Of a DNA stretch of 64,000 nt, positions 18,801 to 27,549 are shown in pieces. Both the position numbers and the translations under genes were made by a program. The notes below the pieces were generated by a model that was not told the origin of the DNA, searched no databases, and saw nothing but the letters and a program-made list of their open reading frames with translations. The first letter of the stretch is position 1, and each line of letters opens with the position of its first letter. This DNA is from Nocardia vaccinii NBRC 15922 (GTDB lineage Bacteria > Actinomycetota > Actinomycetes > Mycobacteriales > Mycobacteriaceae): positions 62,001 through 126,000 of the forward strand of contig NZ_BDCC01000033.1 in NCBI RefSeq assembly GCF_001613305.1, given 5' to 3'.

Positions 18801-19871
18801 ATGAGCACACCAATACGTCGCCGGTTGTCCGACGCGCCCTTCCTCGCCGCTGCCAGTGGAGCGAGCCCGACGCGGCGTCCCGTCTGGTTCATGCGACAGG
18901 CCGGGCGGTCACTTCCGGAGTACCGCGAGGTGCGTGCCGGGATCGGCATGCTGGAGTCCTGTTTCGATCCGGAGCTGGTCTGCGAGATCACCATGCAGCC
19001 GGTTCGTCGGCACGGGGTGGATGCGGCGATCTTGTTCTCCGACATCGTCGTTCCGCTCAAGGCGGCCGGGATCGACCTGGATATCGTGGCCGGGGTGGGG
19101 CCGGTCGTGGCGAATCCGGTGCGTTCGACCGCTGATGTGCGGGCGCTGCCGCGGTTGCGACACGAGGAGGTCGGTGCGGTTGCCCAGGGCGTGCGGCTGC
19201 TGGTGGGCGAGCTCGGCGATACGCCGTTGATCGGATTCGCCGGTGCCCCTTTCACTCTCGCGTCCTATCTGGTCGAGGGCGGACCCAGCAAACACCATGA
19301 GCGCACCAAGGCGATGATGCTCGCCGATCCGGACACCTGGCACGAGTTGCTCGGTGTGCTCACCGATATCACCATCGAATTCCTGCGCGCCCAGCTGGCC
19401 GCGGGTGTGGACGCGATGCAGCTGTTCGACTCCTGGGCGGGCGCGCTGTCGCTGGCACAGTACCGGGAGTTCGTCCTGCCGCATTCGGAGCGGGTCTTCG
19501 CCGAGGTCGCCACGATCACCGGACCGGAAGTGCCGCGCATCCACTTCGGCGTCGGTACCGGTGAGCTGCTCGGCGCGATGGGCGAGGCCGGAGCCGATGT
19601 GGTCGGGGTGGACTGGCGCGTCCCGTTGACCGAGGCCGTGCGCCGCGTCGGACCTGGAAAGGCGTTGCAGGGCAATCTCGATCCCGCCACGCTGTTCGCT
19701 GGACCCGAGGTGCTCGAGCGTGAGGTGCGCCGCATCGCCCATGAAGCGGACGAAGCGATCACCCTCGGCGCGGCGGGTCACATATTCAACCTCGGCCACG
19801 GCGTCCTACCCGATACCGATCCGGGCGCCATCACTGCCGTGGTGGACCTGGTCCACAGCCTGCCTCTGTAA
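18801..19871 (+). CDS. hemE: Uroporphyrinogen decarboxylase
   Basis: HemE (356 aa) decarboxylates uroporphyrinogen III to coproporphyrinogen III in haem synthesis. Signatures include RRPVWFMRQAGRSLPEYR, ILFSDIVVPLKAAG, LIGFAGAPFTLASYLVEGG and GHIFNLGHGVLPDTDP. I start at ATG 18801 (MSTPIRRRL) because it matches mycobacterial HemE; ATG 18792 is possible. Neither has a ribosome-binding site. A TACGAT hexamer at 18788-18793 would place transcription start almost on this codon, suggesting a leaderless message. It is first of the hemE, hemG/Y-type, hemQ series. Confidence 0.95.
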   Translation: MSTPIRRRLSDAPFLAAASGASPTRRPVWFMRQAGRSLPEYREVRAGIGMLESCFDPELVCEITMQPVRRHGVDAAILFSDIVVPLKAAGIDLDIVAGVGPVVANPVRSTADVRALPRLRHEEVGAVAQGVRLLVGELGDTPLIGFAGAPFTLASYLVEGGPSKHHERTKAMMLADPDTWHELLGVLTDITIEFLRAQLAAGVDAMQLFDSWAGALSLAQYREFVLPHSERVFAEVATITGPEVPRIHFGVGTGELLGAMGEAGADVVGVDWRVPLTEAVRRVGPGKALQGNLDPATLFAGPEVLEREVRRIAHEADEAITLGAAGHIFNLGHGVLPDTDPGAITAVVDLVHSLPL

Positions 19872-20178
19872 ATCGGTGCCCCGGGGCAAGGTGGGGTGCG
19901 TGCTGATCGAACGCACGTCCGGTCCCCACGTCGGCTATGTGTGTGCTCGCGGGCGGGTTCGCGCGGCTGATCGACTCATGGCGTTGCTCGCGGTCCGCTC
20001 GTAGACGTTCCGGGAGAGGGCCGCGGCCTCGACACGGCACTGCTCGCCGGTCAGTACAGGCGGCGGGGCCAATAATCGGATGTCCAGGGGCGGTCGGACG
20101 CGGTGGCTGCGATTCGCCGAGTAGGTTCGGTACGGGCTCGGTGAGGCGGGTTCGTCGGCGCGGTGAGGAGTGTGGTCG
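19872..20178. other. 307-bp gap between hemE and the haem-pathway oxidase
   Basis: No gene or clear structure is seen. In mycobacteria these genes are closer together, so the pair may be transcribed separately here. Confidence 0.35.
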
Positions 20179-21528
20179 ATGCGGGTCGCGGTGGTCGGTG
20201 CGGGGATCAGCGGGCTGGTCGCGGCCTATCGGTTGCGGGCGGCGCTGGGAGCCGAACTGGAATTGGTGCTCGTGGAACGGCGCGAGCGGATCGGGGGGAC
20301 GCTGCACACCGGCATGCTCGCGGGCGGGCCGGTGGATCTGGGCGCGGAGGCCTTCGTCGGGCGGCGGCCCGAAATCCCGGCTCTGCTGCGCGAGCTGGGT
20401 CTCGAGGACCAGTTGGTGCATCCCTCCGGGCGGCGGCCACTGATCTGGGCCGGCGGCGCGGCACATCCCATGCCGACGGGCACGTTGATGGGCATTCCCA
20501 CACAGGCGGATTCCATGGCCGGCCTGGTCGACGAGGCGACGCTGCGGCAGATCGCCGCGGAGCCGGACCGACCGCTGCACTGGACGCCAGGCGACGACGT
20601 TTCGGTTGCGGACCTGGTGGCCGAACGGTTCGGCGCACAGGTGGTGAGTCGCAGCGTCGAGCCGTTGCTGGGCGGAGTGTATGCGGGACTGGCGAATTCG
20701 ATCGGCGTGCGGTCCGCACTGCCGGGTCTGGCCGCGGCCCTCGACGCGGGCGCTCCGAATCTGACGCGTGCGGTGTCGCGTGCGCTGCCGCCGCCCTCGA
20801 CCACACCGGTCTTCGGCGGTATTCGCGACGGTTACCGCGCCCTGCTCGACGCGCTGCTGGGCGCCGCGAACCCGGAACTCGACATCGATACCGCCGCAGC
20901 GGATCTGACGCGCACCCCGCGCGGCTGGCGGCTGGGACCGGTAGGGGAGTATGACGCGGTCGTCCTCGCCACACCCGCACCCGTCACCGCCGATCTGCTG
21001 GTCTCGGCCGTGCCCGAGGCCGCCCGTGCGGTCGCGCGGATCGAGCTGTCCTCCTCGGCGGTGGTGGCGCTGGCGCTGCCGGCGGACACGCCGCTGCCGG
21101 AGAACTCCGGCATCCTGGTCGCCACGGGAGAATCGTTGCGGGCCAAGGCTTTCACGCTGTCCAGTCGCAAGTGGCCGCACCTGGCCGACCGCGACGTCGC
21201 GATCGTGCGTGCCTCGTTCGGCCGGTTCGGCGACGACAGCCTGCTGGCGCTCTCCGATGCCGAACTCGTCACCGCCGCGAGCGAGGATCTGGCGACGGTG
21301 ACCGGGATCTCGATACAGCCGGTTGCCGCGGCGGTCCAGCGCTGGCGCAGTGGCCTGCCGCAGTACGCCCCCGGGCACGCCGAGGTCGTGTCCGCGATCG
21401 AATCGGCGGTCGCCGCGACGCCCGGCCTCGCGGTGGCAGGCGCCTACCTGCACGGTGTCGGCGTCCCGGCCTGCGCGGCATCGGGTACGGCCGCCGCCGA
21501 GCAGATCATCGCCGGGCGAACGAGCTGA
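20179..21528 (+). CDS. hemY: Coproporphyrinogen III oxidase / protoporphyrinogen oxidase, FAD type
   Basis: A 449-aa FAD-dependent oxidase of the HemY/CgoX family (Rv2677c position). With HemQ present it should act in the coproporphyrin-dependent route, oxidising coproporphyrinogen III to coproporphyrin III. The FAD-binding motif MRVAVVGAGISGLVAAYRL starts at residue 1, with VERRERIGGTLHT following. A central SRSVEPLLGGVYAG and the C-terminal FAD contact LAVAGAYLHGVGVPACAASG are present. The ATG at 20179 has GAGGAG 8 nt upstream. Confidence 0.92.
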   Translation: MRVAVVGAGISGLVAAYRLRAALGAELELVLVERRERIGGTLHTGMLAGGPVDLGAEAFVGRRPEIPALLRELGLEDQLVHPSGRRPLIWAGGAAHPMPTGTLMGIPTQADSMAGLVDEATLRQIAAEPDRPLHWTPGDDVSVADLVAERFGAQVVSRSVEPLLGGVYAGLANSIGVRSALPGLAAALDAGAPNLTRAVSRALPPPSTTPVFGGIRDGYRALLDALLGAANPELDIDTAAADLTRTPRGWRLGPVGEYDAVVLATPAPVTADLLVSAVPEAARAVARIELSSSAVVALALPADTPLPENSGILVATGESLRAKAFTLSSRKWPHLADRDVAIVRASFGRFGDDSLLALSDAELVTAASEDLATVTGISIQPVAAAVQRWRSGLPQYAPGHAEVVSAIESAVAATPGLAVAGAYLHGVGVPACAASGTAAAEQIIAGRTS

Positions 21529-21898
21529 ACCGCGGTTCCGGGGTGCTCGCGGACGGACGGGCGCGAGGAAGTTCCGCGCGCGTCTGAATCGGGCGAATGC
21601 TCTCCGCAGGCGGGAACGAAGGCCCCGTTCGAGTGCGCCTGGCGCGGTCGAACGATCTCTCACACCGTGATCGGGGAACCGTGGCCGTTCCGGTGGGGCG
21701 CTGTCGACAAGGGTTTGCCGAGTGTCGTGGGCGGTCGGTGTTGTCATGCGAAAAATGCTGGCACACAAGGCATTACGAGTCCATAACTATCCAATGGACG
21801 CACCCGTTGGCTGGATCCGCACCCGCTTCGCGCGGCGTGTTGCCCGGCAACGGGTGCGGCTGTGTCGCCGCACGATCCGCAGTGGCACCATAGGGGGT
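21529..21898. other. 370-bp hemQ upstream region
   Basis: It contains an unusually AT-rich stretch (about 21748-21795) with the inverted repeat GTCCAT/ATGGAC (21779-21784 and 21794-21799). The paired-hairpin region 21799-21859 follows. I see no gene. Confidence 0.5.
21799..21859 (+). promoter_or_regulatory. Two mutually exclusive hairpins in the hemQ leader
   Basis: CGCACCCGTTG (21799-21809) pairs perfectly with CAACGGGTGCG (21848-21858). CCGCACCCG (21817-21825) pairs perfectly with CGGGTGCGG (21851-21859). The two stems compete for the same 3' arm about 40 nt before the hemQ start. Attenuator-like behaviour is an inference. Confidence 0.35.
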
Positions 21899-22594
21899 AT
21901 GGCACGACTCGATTACCAGGCGCTCAATTCGACCATCCGGTATCTGATGTTCTCGGTGTTCCAGGTGCAGCCCGGGGCATTGGGCGAGGATCGCGAGGCG
22001 GCGATCAAGGAGGCGCGTGCGTTCTTCGACGGTCTCGCCGACAAGGGCGTGGTCGTGCGCGGCCTGTACGACGTCGCCGGAATGCGCGCCGACGCCGACT
22101 TCATGGTCTGGTGGCATGCCGACCGTATCGAGGATCTGCAGGCCGCCTACGCCGATCTGCGCCGCACCACCGAACTGGGCCGGGCCAGCGCCCCGGTGTG
22201 GAGCAATGCCGCGGTGCACCGCCCCGCGGAGTTCAACAAGAGTCATATCCCGGCCTTCCTGGCCGGTGAGGAGCCGGGCAACTACCTCTGCGTCTACCCG
22301 TTCGTGCGGTCGTACGACTGGTATCTGCTGCCCGACGCCGAACGTCGCAAGATGCTGGCCGACCACGGCAAGGAGGCCCGCGATTATCCCGACGTGCGTG
22401 CCAACACCGTTCCCGCCTTCGCCCTCGGCGACTACGAGTGGATCTTGGCGTTCGAGGCGCCCGAACTGCATCGCATCGTCGATCTGATGCGGGATCTGCG
22501 CGCCACCGAGGCCCGGCGACATGTGCGCGAGGAGGTTCCGTTCTTCACCGGTCCGCGAGTCGAACTCGAGCAGCTGATCGCCTCACTGCCCTGA
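21899..22594 (+). CDS. hemQ: Coprohaem decarboxylase HemQ (ChdC)
   Basis: HemQ/ChdC (231 aa) converts coprohaem III to haem b with peroxide, the last step of the Gram-positive haem route. It is a chlorite-dismutase-fold protein. Family signatures are YLMFSVFQVQPGALG, ADFMVWWHADRIEDLQ, the YPFVRSYDWYLLP stretch that supplies the reactive Tyr, and EARRHVREEVPFFTGPRV. The ATG at 21899 gives normal family length; AGGGGG lies almost on top of it, so its spacing is unusually short. It is downstream of the oxidase in the same direction but 370 bp away. Confidence 0.95.
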   Translation: MARLDYQALNSTIRYLMFSVFQVQPGALGEDREAAIKEARAFFDGLADKGVVVRGLYDVAGMRADADFMVWWHADRIEDLQAAYADLRRTTELGRASAPVWSNAAVHRPAEFNKSHIPAFLAGEEPGNYLCVYPFVRSYDWYLLPDAERRKMLADHGKEARDYPDVRANTVPAFALGDYEWILAFEAPELHRIVDLMRDLRATEARRHVREEVPFFTGPRVELEQLIASLP

Positions 22595-22701
22595 CCGCGG
22601 TCGCAACCCGGAGCACTAGCGGTTCGAGCCGAGCATCGCGAGCCCCGGTAAATCGGGTCATGCGTGGTGCCGGTTTCGCGCCGTACTGTTCCCCCGTCGC
22701 C

Positions 22702-23145
22702 TCAGTGTGTTGCGTCGTTCGAGGGGTGCAGGCGCAGCGAGATCGAGTTGATGCAGTACCGCTTGTCGGTCGGGGTCGGGTATCCCTCCCCCTCGAAGAC
22801 GTGGCCGAGGTGGCTGTGACAGTTGGCGCACAGCACCTCGACACGGCGCATACCCAGTGAGTCGTCGGTTCGCAGCAGCACCGCACCCGAATCCGCCGGA
22901 TCGAAGAACGACGGCCAGCCGCAGTGCGAATGGAACTTCTCGGTGCTGCGGAACAGTTCCGCACCACAGGCCCGGCACTCGTAGACACCGGCGGTTTCGG
23001 TATCGGTGTATTCGCCGGTATAGGGCCGCTCGGTACCGGACTCGCGCAGTACCGCGTACTCCTGCGGATTGAGTTTGGCCCGCCATTCCTGCGGGGTCAG
23101 CACGATCTTGGGTGCGGGCAGCGACGTCTCGGACTCGGAACTCAT
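22702..23145 (-). CDS. msrB: Peptide methionine-R-sulfoxide reductase
   Basis: MsrB (147 aa) reduces methionine-R-sulfoxide in proteins using thioredoxin. The structural zinc site is formed by ECRACG and CANCHSHLGHVF. Other signatures are GTERPYTGEY, EKFHSHCGWPSFF and RYCINSISLRL, whose Cys is the catalytic nucleophile. Length and all motifs are normal and no signal peptide is present, so it acts in the cytoplasm. It is convergent with hemQ. It matches Rv2674 of M. tuberculosis. Confidence 0.96.
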   Translation of the reverse strand: MSSESETSLPAPKIVLTPQEWRAKLNPQEYAVLRESGTERPYTGEYTDTETAGVYECRACGAELFRSTEKFHSHCGWPSFFDPADSGAVLLRTDDSLGMRRVEVLCANCHSHLGHVFEGEGYPTPTDKRYCINSISLRLHPSNDATH

Positions 23146-23203
23146 AGGCCGATTCTAATGAGACGACGGTGCACCGCGCTGCCGCGCAGCCGACGGTTCG
23201 GAC

Positions 23204-23449
23204 TCACCCCGCCGAGGGCGGGACGTAGTACCACTCCCTGCTGCCGGACGGATATTCGAAGCAGCCGCTGTAATGCCCCGTGTTGATCGCCGCCTGCTCG
23301 CAGGCGGCCTTACCGGTCGATTCGCCCGACTGGGTGAACGGACCGGCCGAATGTGTGTCGGGAACCCGCGGGTCGGCGCCGGCGACACCGGTGAGGCCGA
23401 TCGCAAGCTCCAGTGACAACGCGCCCACCGCAATGATTTTCGACAACAC
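23204..23449 (-). CDS. Small secreted protein
   Basis: An 81-aa protein with a clear Sec signal peptide (MLSKIIAVGALSLELAIGLT, predicted cut after GVAGA). The mature part is about 57 aa, containing a Cys pair (AACEQAAINTGHYSGCFEYP) and an aromatic C-terminus (EWYYVPP). The two cysteines probably form a disulfide. The GTG start has GGGAG 6 nt upstream. Similar small disulfide-bonded exported proteins are common in mycobacteria and nocardiae, but I cannot assign a function. It lies between msrB and aftC on the same strand. Confidence 0.7.
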   Translation of the reverse strand: MLSKIIAVGALSLELAIGLTGVAGADPRVPDTHSAGPFTQSGESTGKAACEQAAINTGHYSGCFEYPSGSREWYYVPPSAG

Positions 23450-23586
23450 GGCAGCTCCCGGGAGATGTGAGGTGAGTGTCCGGGTCACAGTAGTGCGATC
23501 CGGACAGGTAGGAACGGCACGTTGTAATCATGAATACGGTGGATCGGGCTTGTCCGGCAATTCTCGGGCGAACTACGGGTAGGCGT

Positions 23587-24942
23587 TCAGCGCAGAACGC
23601 CCGCCTCGTCCGGTGCGGTACTGGGTTGCTCATCGTCCGGATCGGCCAGATCGGTGGCCGCGGCGGTCTGCGGGGGCGCAGACCGTGGCGGCCGAGGACC
23701 GTCCGGCAGGGGCGCTGGGTTGTGGTCCGGTTGCAACAGGAACAACGGGTCGATCCCGGAGTCGAGCCGGCCTTCGCGCCGTGCGGTCAGATACCGGTCA
23801 CCGAGTACGCAGAACGTGACGAACAACAGCAGGCCCCAGCCGAAGGTGATCCGCAGGTACTCCAGGTCGCGGCCCACACTCTGCCAGTGGTCCAGCAGCC
23901 ATTTGTCGAAGGTGGTGAAGCCGAATATCGCCAGCCAGGCGGGCCAGTTCCGCAGCACCGAATTGCGCAGCACCACCGTCATCAGGAACGGGAACAGCAG
24001 CATCGAGTAGTACTGCTGGCCCAGCCCGCTGATCAGGAATTCGGCGAGCAGCAGAATGCCGGAACTGGTGCAGATGAAGAACAGTTCATCGTGGCGGTAG
24101 TACCGGTACAGCAGCCACAGTGAGATCAGCACGAGCACGCCCATCCCGATCCGGATACTCCAGACCAGCGGTGAGGGCAGTCCCCAGTAGGCGGCCGTGC
24201 CCGGAATCGAGCTGTTGAAGTAGTCGCGAGCCTGAATCGAGTACGGCAGGGTCCGATGCAGATAGTCCATCGGATCCTTGATCAGCGGCAGCGCGATGGC
24301 CGTCAGTGCGATCGGTACGCCGAGCGCGGGCAGGAAGACCTTCCACTGCCGCCGCATCAGCGGTATCAGCAGCATCGGCGCGATGGTCGGTTTCACGGTT
24401 ATCGCCAAACCCATCACCGCGCCGGCCCAGAGTTCACGCCGGGCGAGCAGCAGGATGATGAAGATGACCTCCGCGAGCAGGATGCACCCGTTCACATTGC
24501 CGAAAGCCAGTGTGTTGATGACCGTTTCGGAGGCGAACATAAGCAGCAGCGTCAGTGGCGCGGCATAGGACTTGATGCTGAACTTGAACAGCTTGAGCAG
24601 CAGGTACCAGGCGATCAGCATCGCCACCGCGTTGACTCCGACGAAGCACCACTTCGACTTCTCGGGGTCGATGATCGCCAGCGGCGCGATCAGCAGCGTG
24701 CCGCCCGGCGGATACAGGTAGTGCGGATCCACCAGGTCGAAGTTCTCGGCGTATATCGACCGCCCGTTCAGGAACGCCAGGGACGCCTTGTACACCGGTG
24801 CGAAATCGTCCGTGATGTTGAAGTTCGTCGCCTTGACGAAGACCTGGTGCAGCACGGTCATGACCGCGAAAGGCCATAGCGCGAAGTTCAGGACCTCGGA
24901 GGTCGTGCGAGCCGTGCGCGGCTCGAGCTGACGAAGGAACAC
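23587..24942 (-). CDS. aftC: Alpha-(1->3)-arabinofuranosyltransferase AftC-like (GT87)
   Basis: A 451-aa polytopic membrane glycosyltransferase. In mycobacteria AftC adds the alpha-1,3 branch of arabinogalactan and lipoarabinomannan from decaprenyl-phospho-arabinose on the outer face of the membrane. Wording shared with AftC includes NITDDFAPVYKA, VDPHYLYPPGGTLL, NTLAFGNVNGCILL, TRDYFNSSI-like ARDYFNSSIPG, SGILLLAEFLISG and YYSMLLFPFLMTVVL. About ten transmembrane helices are present. The C-terminus is a Pro/Asp-rich tail of about 50 residues longer than in mycobacteria. GTG 24942 was chosen; GTG 24957 is also possible. Confidence 0.9.
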   Translation of the reverse strand: MFLRQLEPRTARTTSEVLNFALWPFAVMTVLHQVFVKATNFNITDDFAPVYKASLAFLNGRSIYAENFDLVDPHYLYPPGGTLLIAPLAIIDPEKSKWCFVGVNAVAMLIAWYLLLKLFKFSIKSYAAPLTLLLMFASETVINTLAFGNVNGCILLAEVIFIILLLARRELWAGAVMGLAITVKPTIAPMLLIPLMRRQWKVFLPALGVPIALTAIALPLIKDPMDYLHRTLPYSIQARDYFNSSIPGTAAYWGLPSPLVWSIRIGMGVLVLISLWLLYRYYRHDELFFICTSSGILLLAEFLISGLGQQYYSMLLFPFLMTVVLRNSVLRNWPAWLAIFGFTTFDKWLLDHWQSVGRDLEYLRITFGWGLLLFVTFCVLGDRYLTARREGRLDSGIDPLFLLQPDHNPAPLPDGPRPPRSAPPQTAAATDLADPDDEQPSTAPDEAGVLR

Positions 24943-25148
24943 TGGGGCACGGTACACCGGAAAGTACCCGGACCGTTGCTCGGACCCGCCGAAACCGCAT
25001 CCCGGGCACCGCCTCCGCTCCGCTCGAGCGCCGCTGTTCGCGGTACCGGAGTCGGATCGCCGGGGTGATCGCTCCGCGCACCCGCATGTGTCAGCGGCGA
25101 TACGGACCGCCGACGTAGCCGTTCCGCCGGGATCGGCGGCACTGGCGA

Positions 25149-26708
25149 TCAGGCGGGACAGGCCGTCCCGTCGGCGGGCAATGTCGCATCCTTCAGGTAG
25201 CCGACCAGGTTCTGCTGTGCGCACGCCGAGTGCGTGAACACCGGATAACCCCAGCCTTGCCAGGTGACGGTGGAGCTGCGAGCACCCGCTGCGCCGAGTA
25301 CACCGGTGACCGAGGGACGCGCGTCGCTGCCCGCGATCGGATTCGCGTCGTTGCCCAGGACGAGGGTGGGCAGGGTGAACGTGGTGGGCAGCTGCGCCGG
25401 ATTCGGCGTCGGCCAGGCGGTACACGCCATGAGACCGATCGCCGCGGCCTTGCCGAAGACGGGATACTGCTTGGCCCAGACGGTTTCGAGTTGTTTCACC
25501 CGATCCGGGGTTGCCGGTTTCTGGTTGTCGCTGCAGGTCGAAACGAACTGCCCGTCGGCGTCCGTGGCGGCGGACTCCCGGCCGATCAGCTGGTTCAGCG
25601 CGTCGTTGTCGCCGCGGCCCGCCGCGGACAGGGCGTCGGCCAGATCGGCGGTGTGGTTGGCCTGATCGGCGCGTGGGTCGGCGAGGAATCCGGAGACGGC
25701 GGTCAGTAGCGCGTTCGCGGAGATGCCGCCGAGCTGCCCGGCGGCCGCCCGGTTGACCAGCGCGATGATCGCGCCGCGCGGATCGCTGCCCAGCGAGCAG
25801 TTCAGTGCGGCGCAGCGTTGGGCGAATGCGGTCAGCGCGGCTTCGGAGCCCTTGACGCGCTGTTCGGCGCGAGTCGCGGAATCGGCGTTGGCGGCCACCG
25901 GGGTATCCAGGACGAGCCGGGCCAGGTGTTCGCCGTATTTGGCGGCGTAGGCCAGCGCCACCCGGGAGCCGTCGCCCGCGCCCAGCAGTGCGATGTGGTC
26001 GACCTGCCACTGCTTGCGCAGTTGATCGAGGTCGTCGGCGGCGTGTCCGGCGTCGAAGGTGCCCTGATAGGGCTGCAGGAAGTCCTGACAGGCGATCGTG
26101 GCGTCCTGGCTGATCTTGGCCATCGCATCGACCTGGTTGCCCCCGGCGAACTGGTCGTTGTCCGCGAGGCTGCGCCGCGTGTCGTCGGTCAGGCAGTTGA
26201 TCGGCTGGGAACTGCCGACCCCGCGCCGGTCCACCGCGACGATCGGATGCGCGGCCAATATCGCGGAGTTGGGGCCGGTGGCCAGTCCGGCGAGGGTCGC
26301 GGTGGAGGAGCGGTCCGCACCGGAGGTGAGTACCAGCGGCGTGGCGTTCGCGGGGGTCTGCGGCAGCCGGGCACGCACGGCGGCGTTGCGGAAGGTGCCC
26401 AGTACCGCGCCCCCGGCATCGATCGGGGTGGAGTAGTCGGCGCATTCGAAGATCAGCCCGCCCGGTGGCGCGCCCAGGCCCAGAGCGTTGAACGTGGACG
26501 CCGCGCAGTCGTGCCAGCCCAGGTCCGTCTTGGGCGTCTCGGCCGGCGGTGGCGCCGCAGGGGCCGAGGAGGTGGTTGCGGCCGAGCCGCCGGAATGCGG
26601 GCGGGCCTCGGCGATTCCCGGACGATCGGACGGGCCGGCGCCGCAGGCGGCGGTGAGGAGGATCGTCAGCGATGACGATGCCAGCAGTGCGGCTCGAGTC
26701 CTGCGCAT
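25149..26708 (-). CDS. Alpha/beta-hydrolase-fold lipoprotein (Rv2672-like)
   Basis: A 519-aa exported lipoprotein: signal peptide with lipobox LTAAC (Cys22), then a Ser/Pro-rich linker. The alpha/beta hydrolase domain resembles secreted tripeptidyl-aminopeptidase-type enzymes: VDRRGVGSSQPINCLTDD (oxyanion region), LVLDTPVAANADSA, and a TAP-like C-terminal region (LPTLVLGNDANPIAGSDAR, GYPVFTHSACAQQNL with the candidate His). At the nucleophile elbow, however, I read G-A-G-D-G (residues 243-247) instead of G-x-S-x-G, so peptidase activity is doubtful. The position corresponds to Rv2672. It has six or more cysteines. Confidence 0.85.
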   Translation of the reverse strand: MRRTRAALLASSSLTILLTAACGAGPSDRPGIAEARPHSGGSAATTSSAPAAPPPAETPKTDLGWHDCAASTFNALGLGAPPGGLIFECADYSTPIDAGGAVLGTFRNAAVRARLPQTPANATPLVLTSGADRSSTATLAGLATGPNSAILAAHPIVAVDRRGVGSSQPINCLTDDTRRSLADNDQFAGGNQVDAMAKISQDATIACQDFLQPYQGTFDAGHAADDLDQLRKQWQVDHIALLGAGDGSRVALAYAAKYGEHLARLVLDTPVAANADSATRAEQRVKGSEAALTAFAQRCAALNCSLGSDPRGAIIALVNRAAAGQLGGISANALLTAVSGFLADPRADQANHTADLADALSAAGRGDNDALNQLIGRESAATDADGQFVSTCSDNQKPATPDRVKQLETVWAKQYPVFGKAAAIGLMACTAWPTPNPAQLPTTFTLPTLVLGNDANPIAGSDARPSVTGVLGAAGARSSTVTWQGWGYPVFTHSACAQQNLVGYLKDATLPADGTACPA

Positions 26709-26740
26709 GCGTTACAGCCTGCCAGGTCCGGTGGGTGCTT

Positions 26741-27514
26741 TCAGCCTTGGGTGCGGGCGCGTTCCCAGCGGGTCAGGATCGTGCCGTCGTCGTCCAGGAT
26801 CGCGTGACGCAAGGTCATCGGGGTCGGCAACGCCTTGGGGGACACCGCGATTCGGCTCGCGGAACCGCCGATGAGCAGCGGCGATGCGGTGAGGCAGAGT
26901 TCTTCCACGACACCGGCGGCAATCAGGTCGCCGAACAGCGAGGGACCGCCCTCACACAGCACGCGCAGCAATCCGCGTTGCGCCAGGATCGTGCGGATGT
27001 CCGCTGCGGCCACCGATGCCTCGCCGCACTCGATCACCTCCGCGCCCGCGTCGGCCAGTGCGCGCTTGCGGTCGGTCGGTGCGGCGACGGTGGTCAGGAT
27101 CATCGGCGGTCGGCCGGTGTCGGTGAACAGCCGTCCGGCCGGATCCAGCGCCGCGCTGGCGGTCACCACCGCGATCGGGGGCGGCGAGCCGTCCGGACTG
27201 CCGCCGAGACCGTGGTGGAACAGCCGCAGGCGGCGGTGGGCGTCGGTACGTGCGCCGCCGTAGTTCTCCTGACGTGCGGTTCCCGCGCCGACCAGGACCA
27301 CATCGGCCAGGTCCCGCAAGATTTCGAACACCGCGTGGTCGGCCGGACTTCCCAGCCCACCGGACCGGTCGTCCACGGTTGCCGCGCCATCGATACTGGT
27401 GACGAAGTTGACTCGGATCCAAGGGGATTCGAGCGAGGCGGGGTAGGCGTAGAGCCGCACGAGGTCGTCGGGTCCCAGAGTTGTGAACTGGATCGCATTG
27501 GGCATACGCTGCAT
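26741..27514 (-). CDS. RibD C-terminal-like reductase (Rv2671-like)
   Basis: A 257-aa protein consisting only of the RibD C-terminal/dihydrofolate-reductase-like domain. Features are WIRVNFVTSIDGAATVDDRSG, ILRDLADVVLVGAGTARQENYG, an NADPH-binding LLRVLCEGGPSLFGDLI, and LCLTASPLLIGG. The deaminase half of a full RibD is absent. The M. tuberculosis homologue Rv2671 is annotated as RibD-like and has been reported to act as an alternative dihydrofolate reductase; whether this applies here is unknown. The start is uncertain among GTG 27520, ATG 27514 and ATG 27505. It is divergent from zapE. Confidence 0.87.
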   Translation of the reverse strand: MQRMPNAIQFTTLGPDDLVRLYAYPASLESPWIRVNFVTSIDGAATVDDRSGGLGSPADHAVFEILRDLADVVLVGAGTARQENYGGARTDAHRRLRLFHHGLGGSPDGSPPPIAVVTASAALDPAGRLFTDTGRPPMILTTVAAPTDRKRALADAGAEVIECGEASVAAADIRTILAQRGLLRVLCEGGPSLFGDLIAAGVVEELCLTASPLLIGGSASRIAVSPKALPTPMTLRHAILDDDGTILTRWERARTQG

Positions 27515-27549
27515 AACCACCGATCACACCACGTCAGTACGCTACTTGC

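Noticed and set aside
19831..21768. A 645-codon minus-strand frame opposite the haem-pathway oxidase
   Set aside because: It is antisense to a clear FAD enzyme; the sequence is low complexity.
23587..26445. A 952-codon continuous minus-strand frame covering aftC and the lipoprotein gene
   Set aside because: Only the part below about 24957 matches AftC. The upstream part is an out-of-frame reading of the lipoprotein gene, so a fusion is not real.
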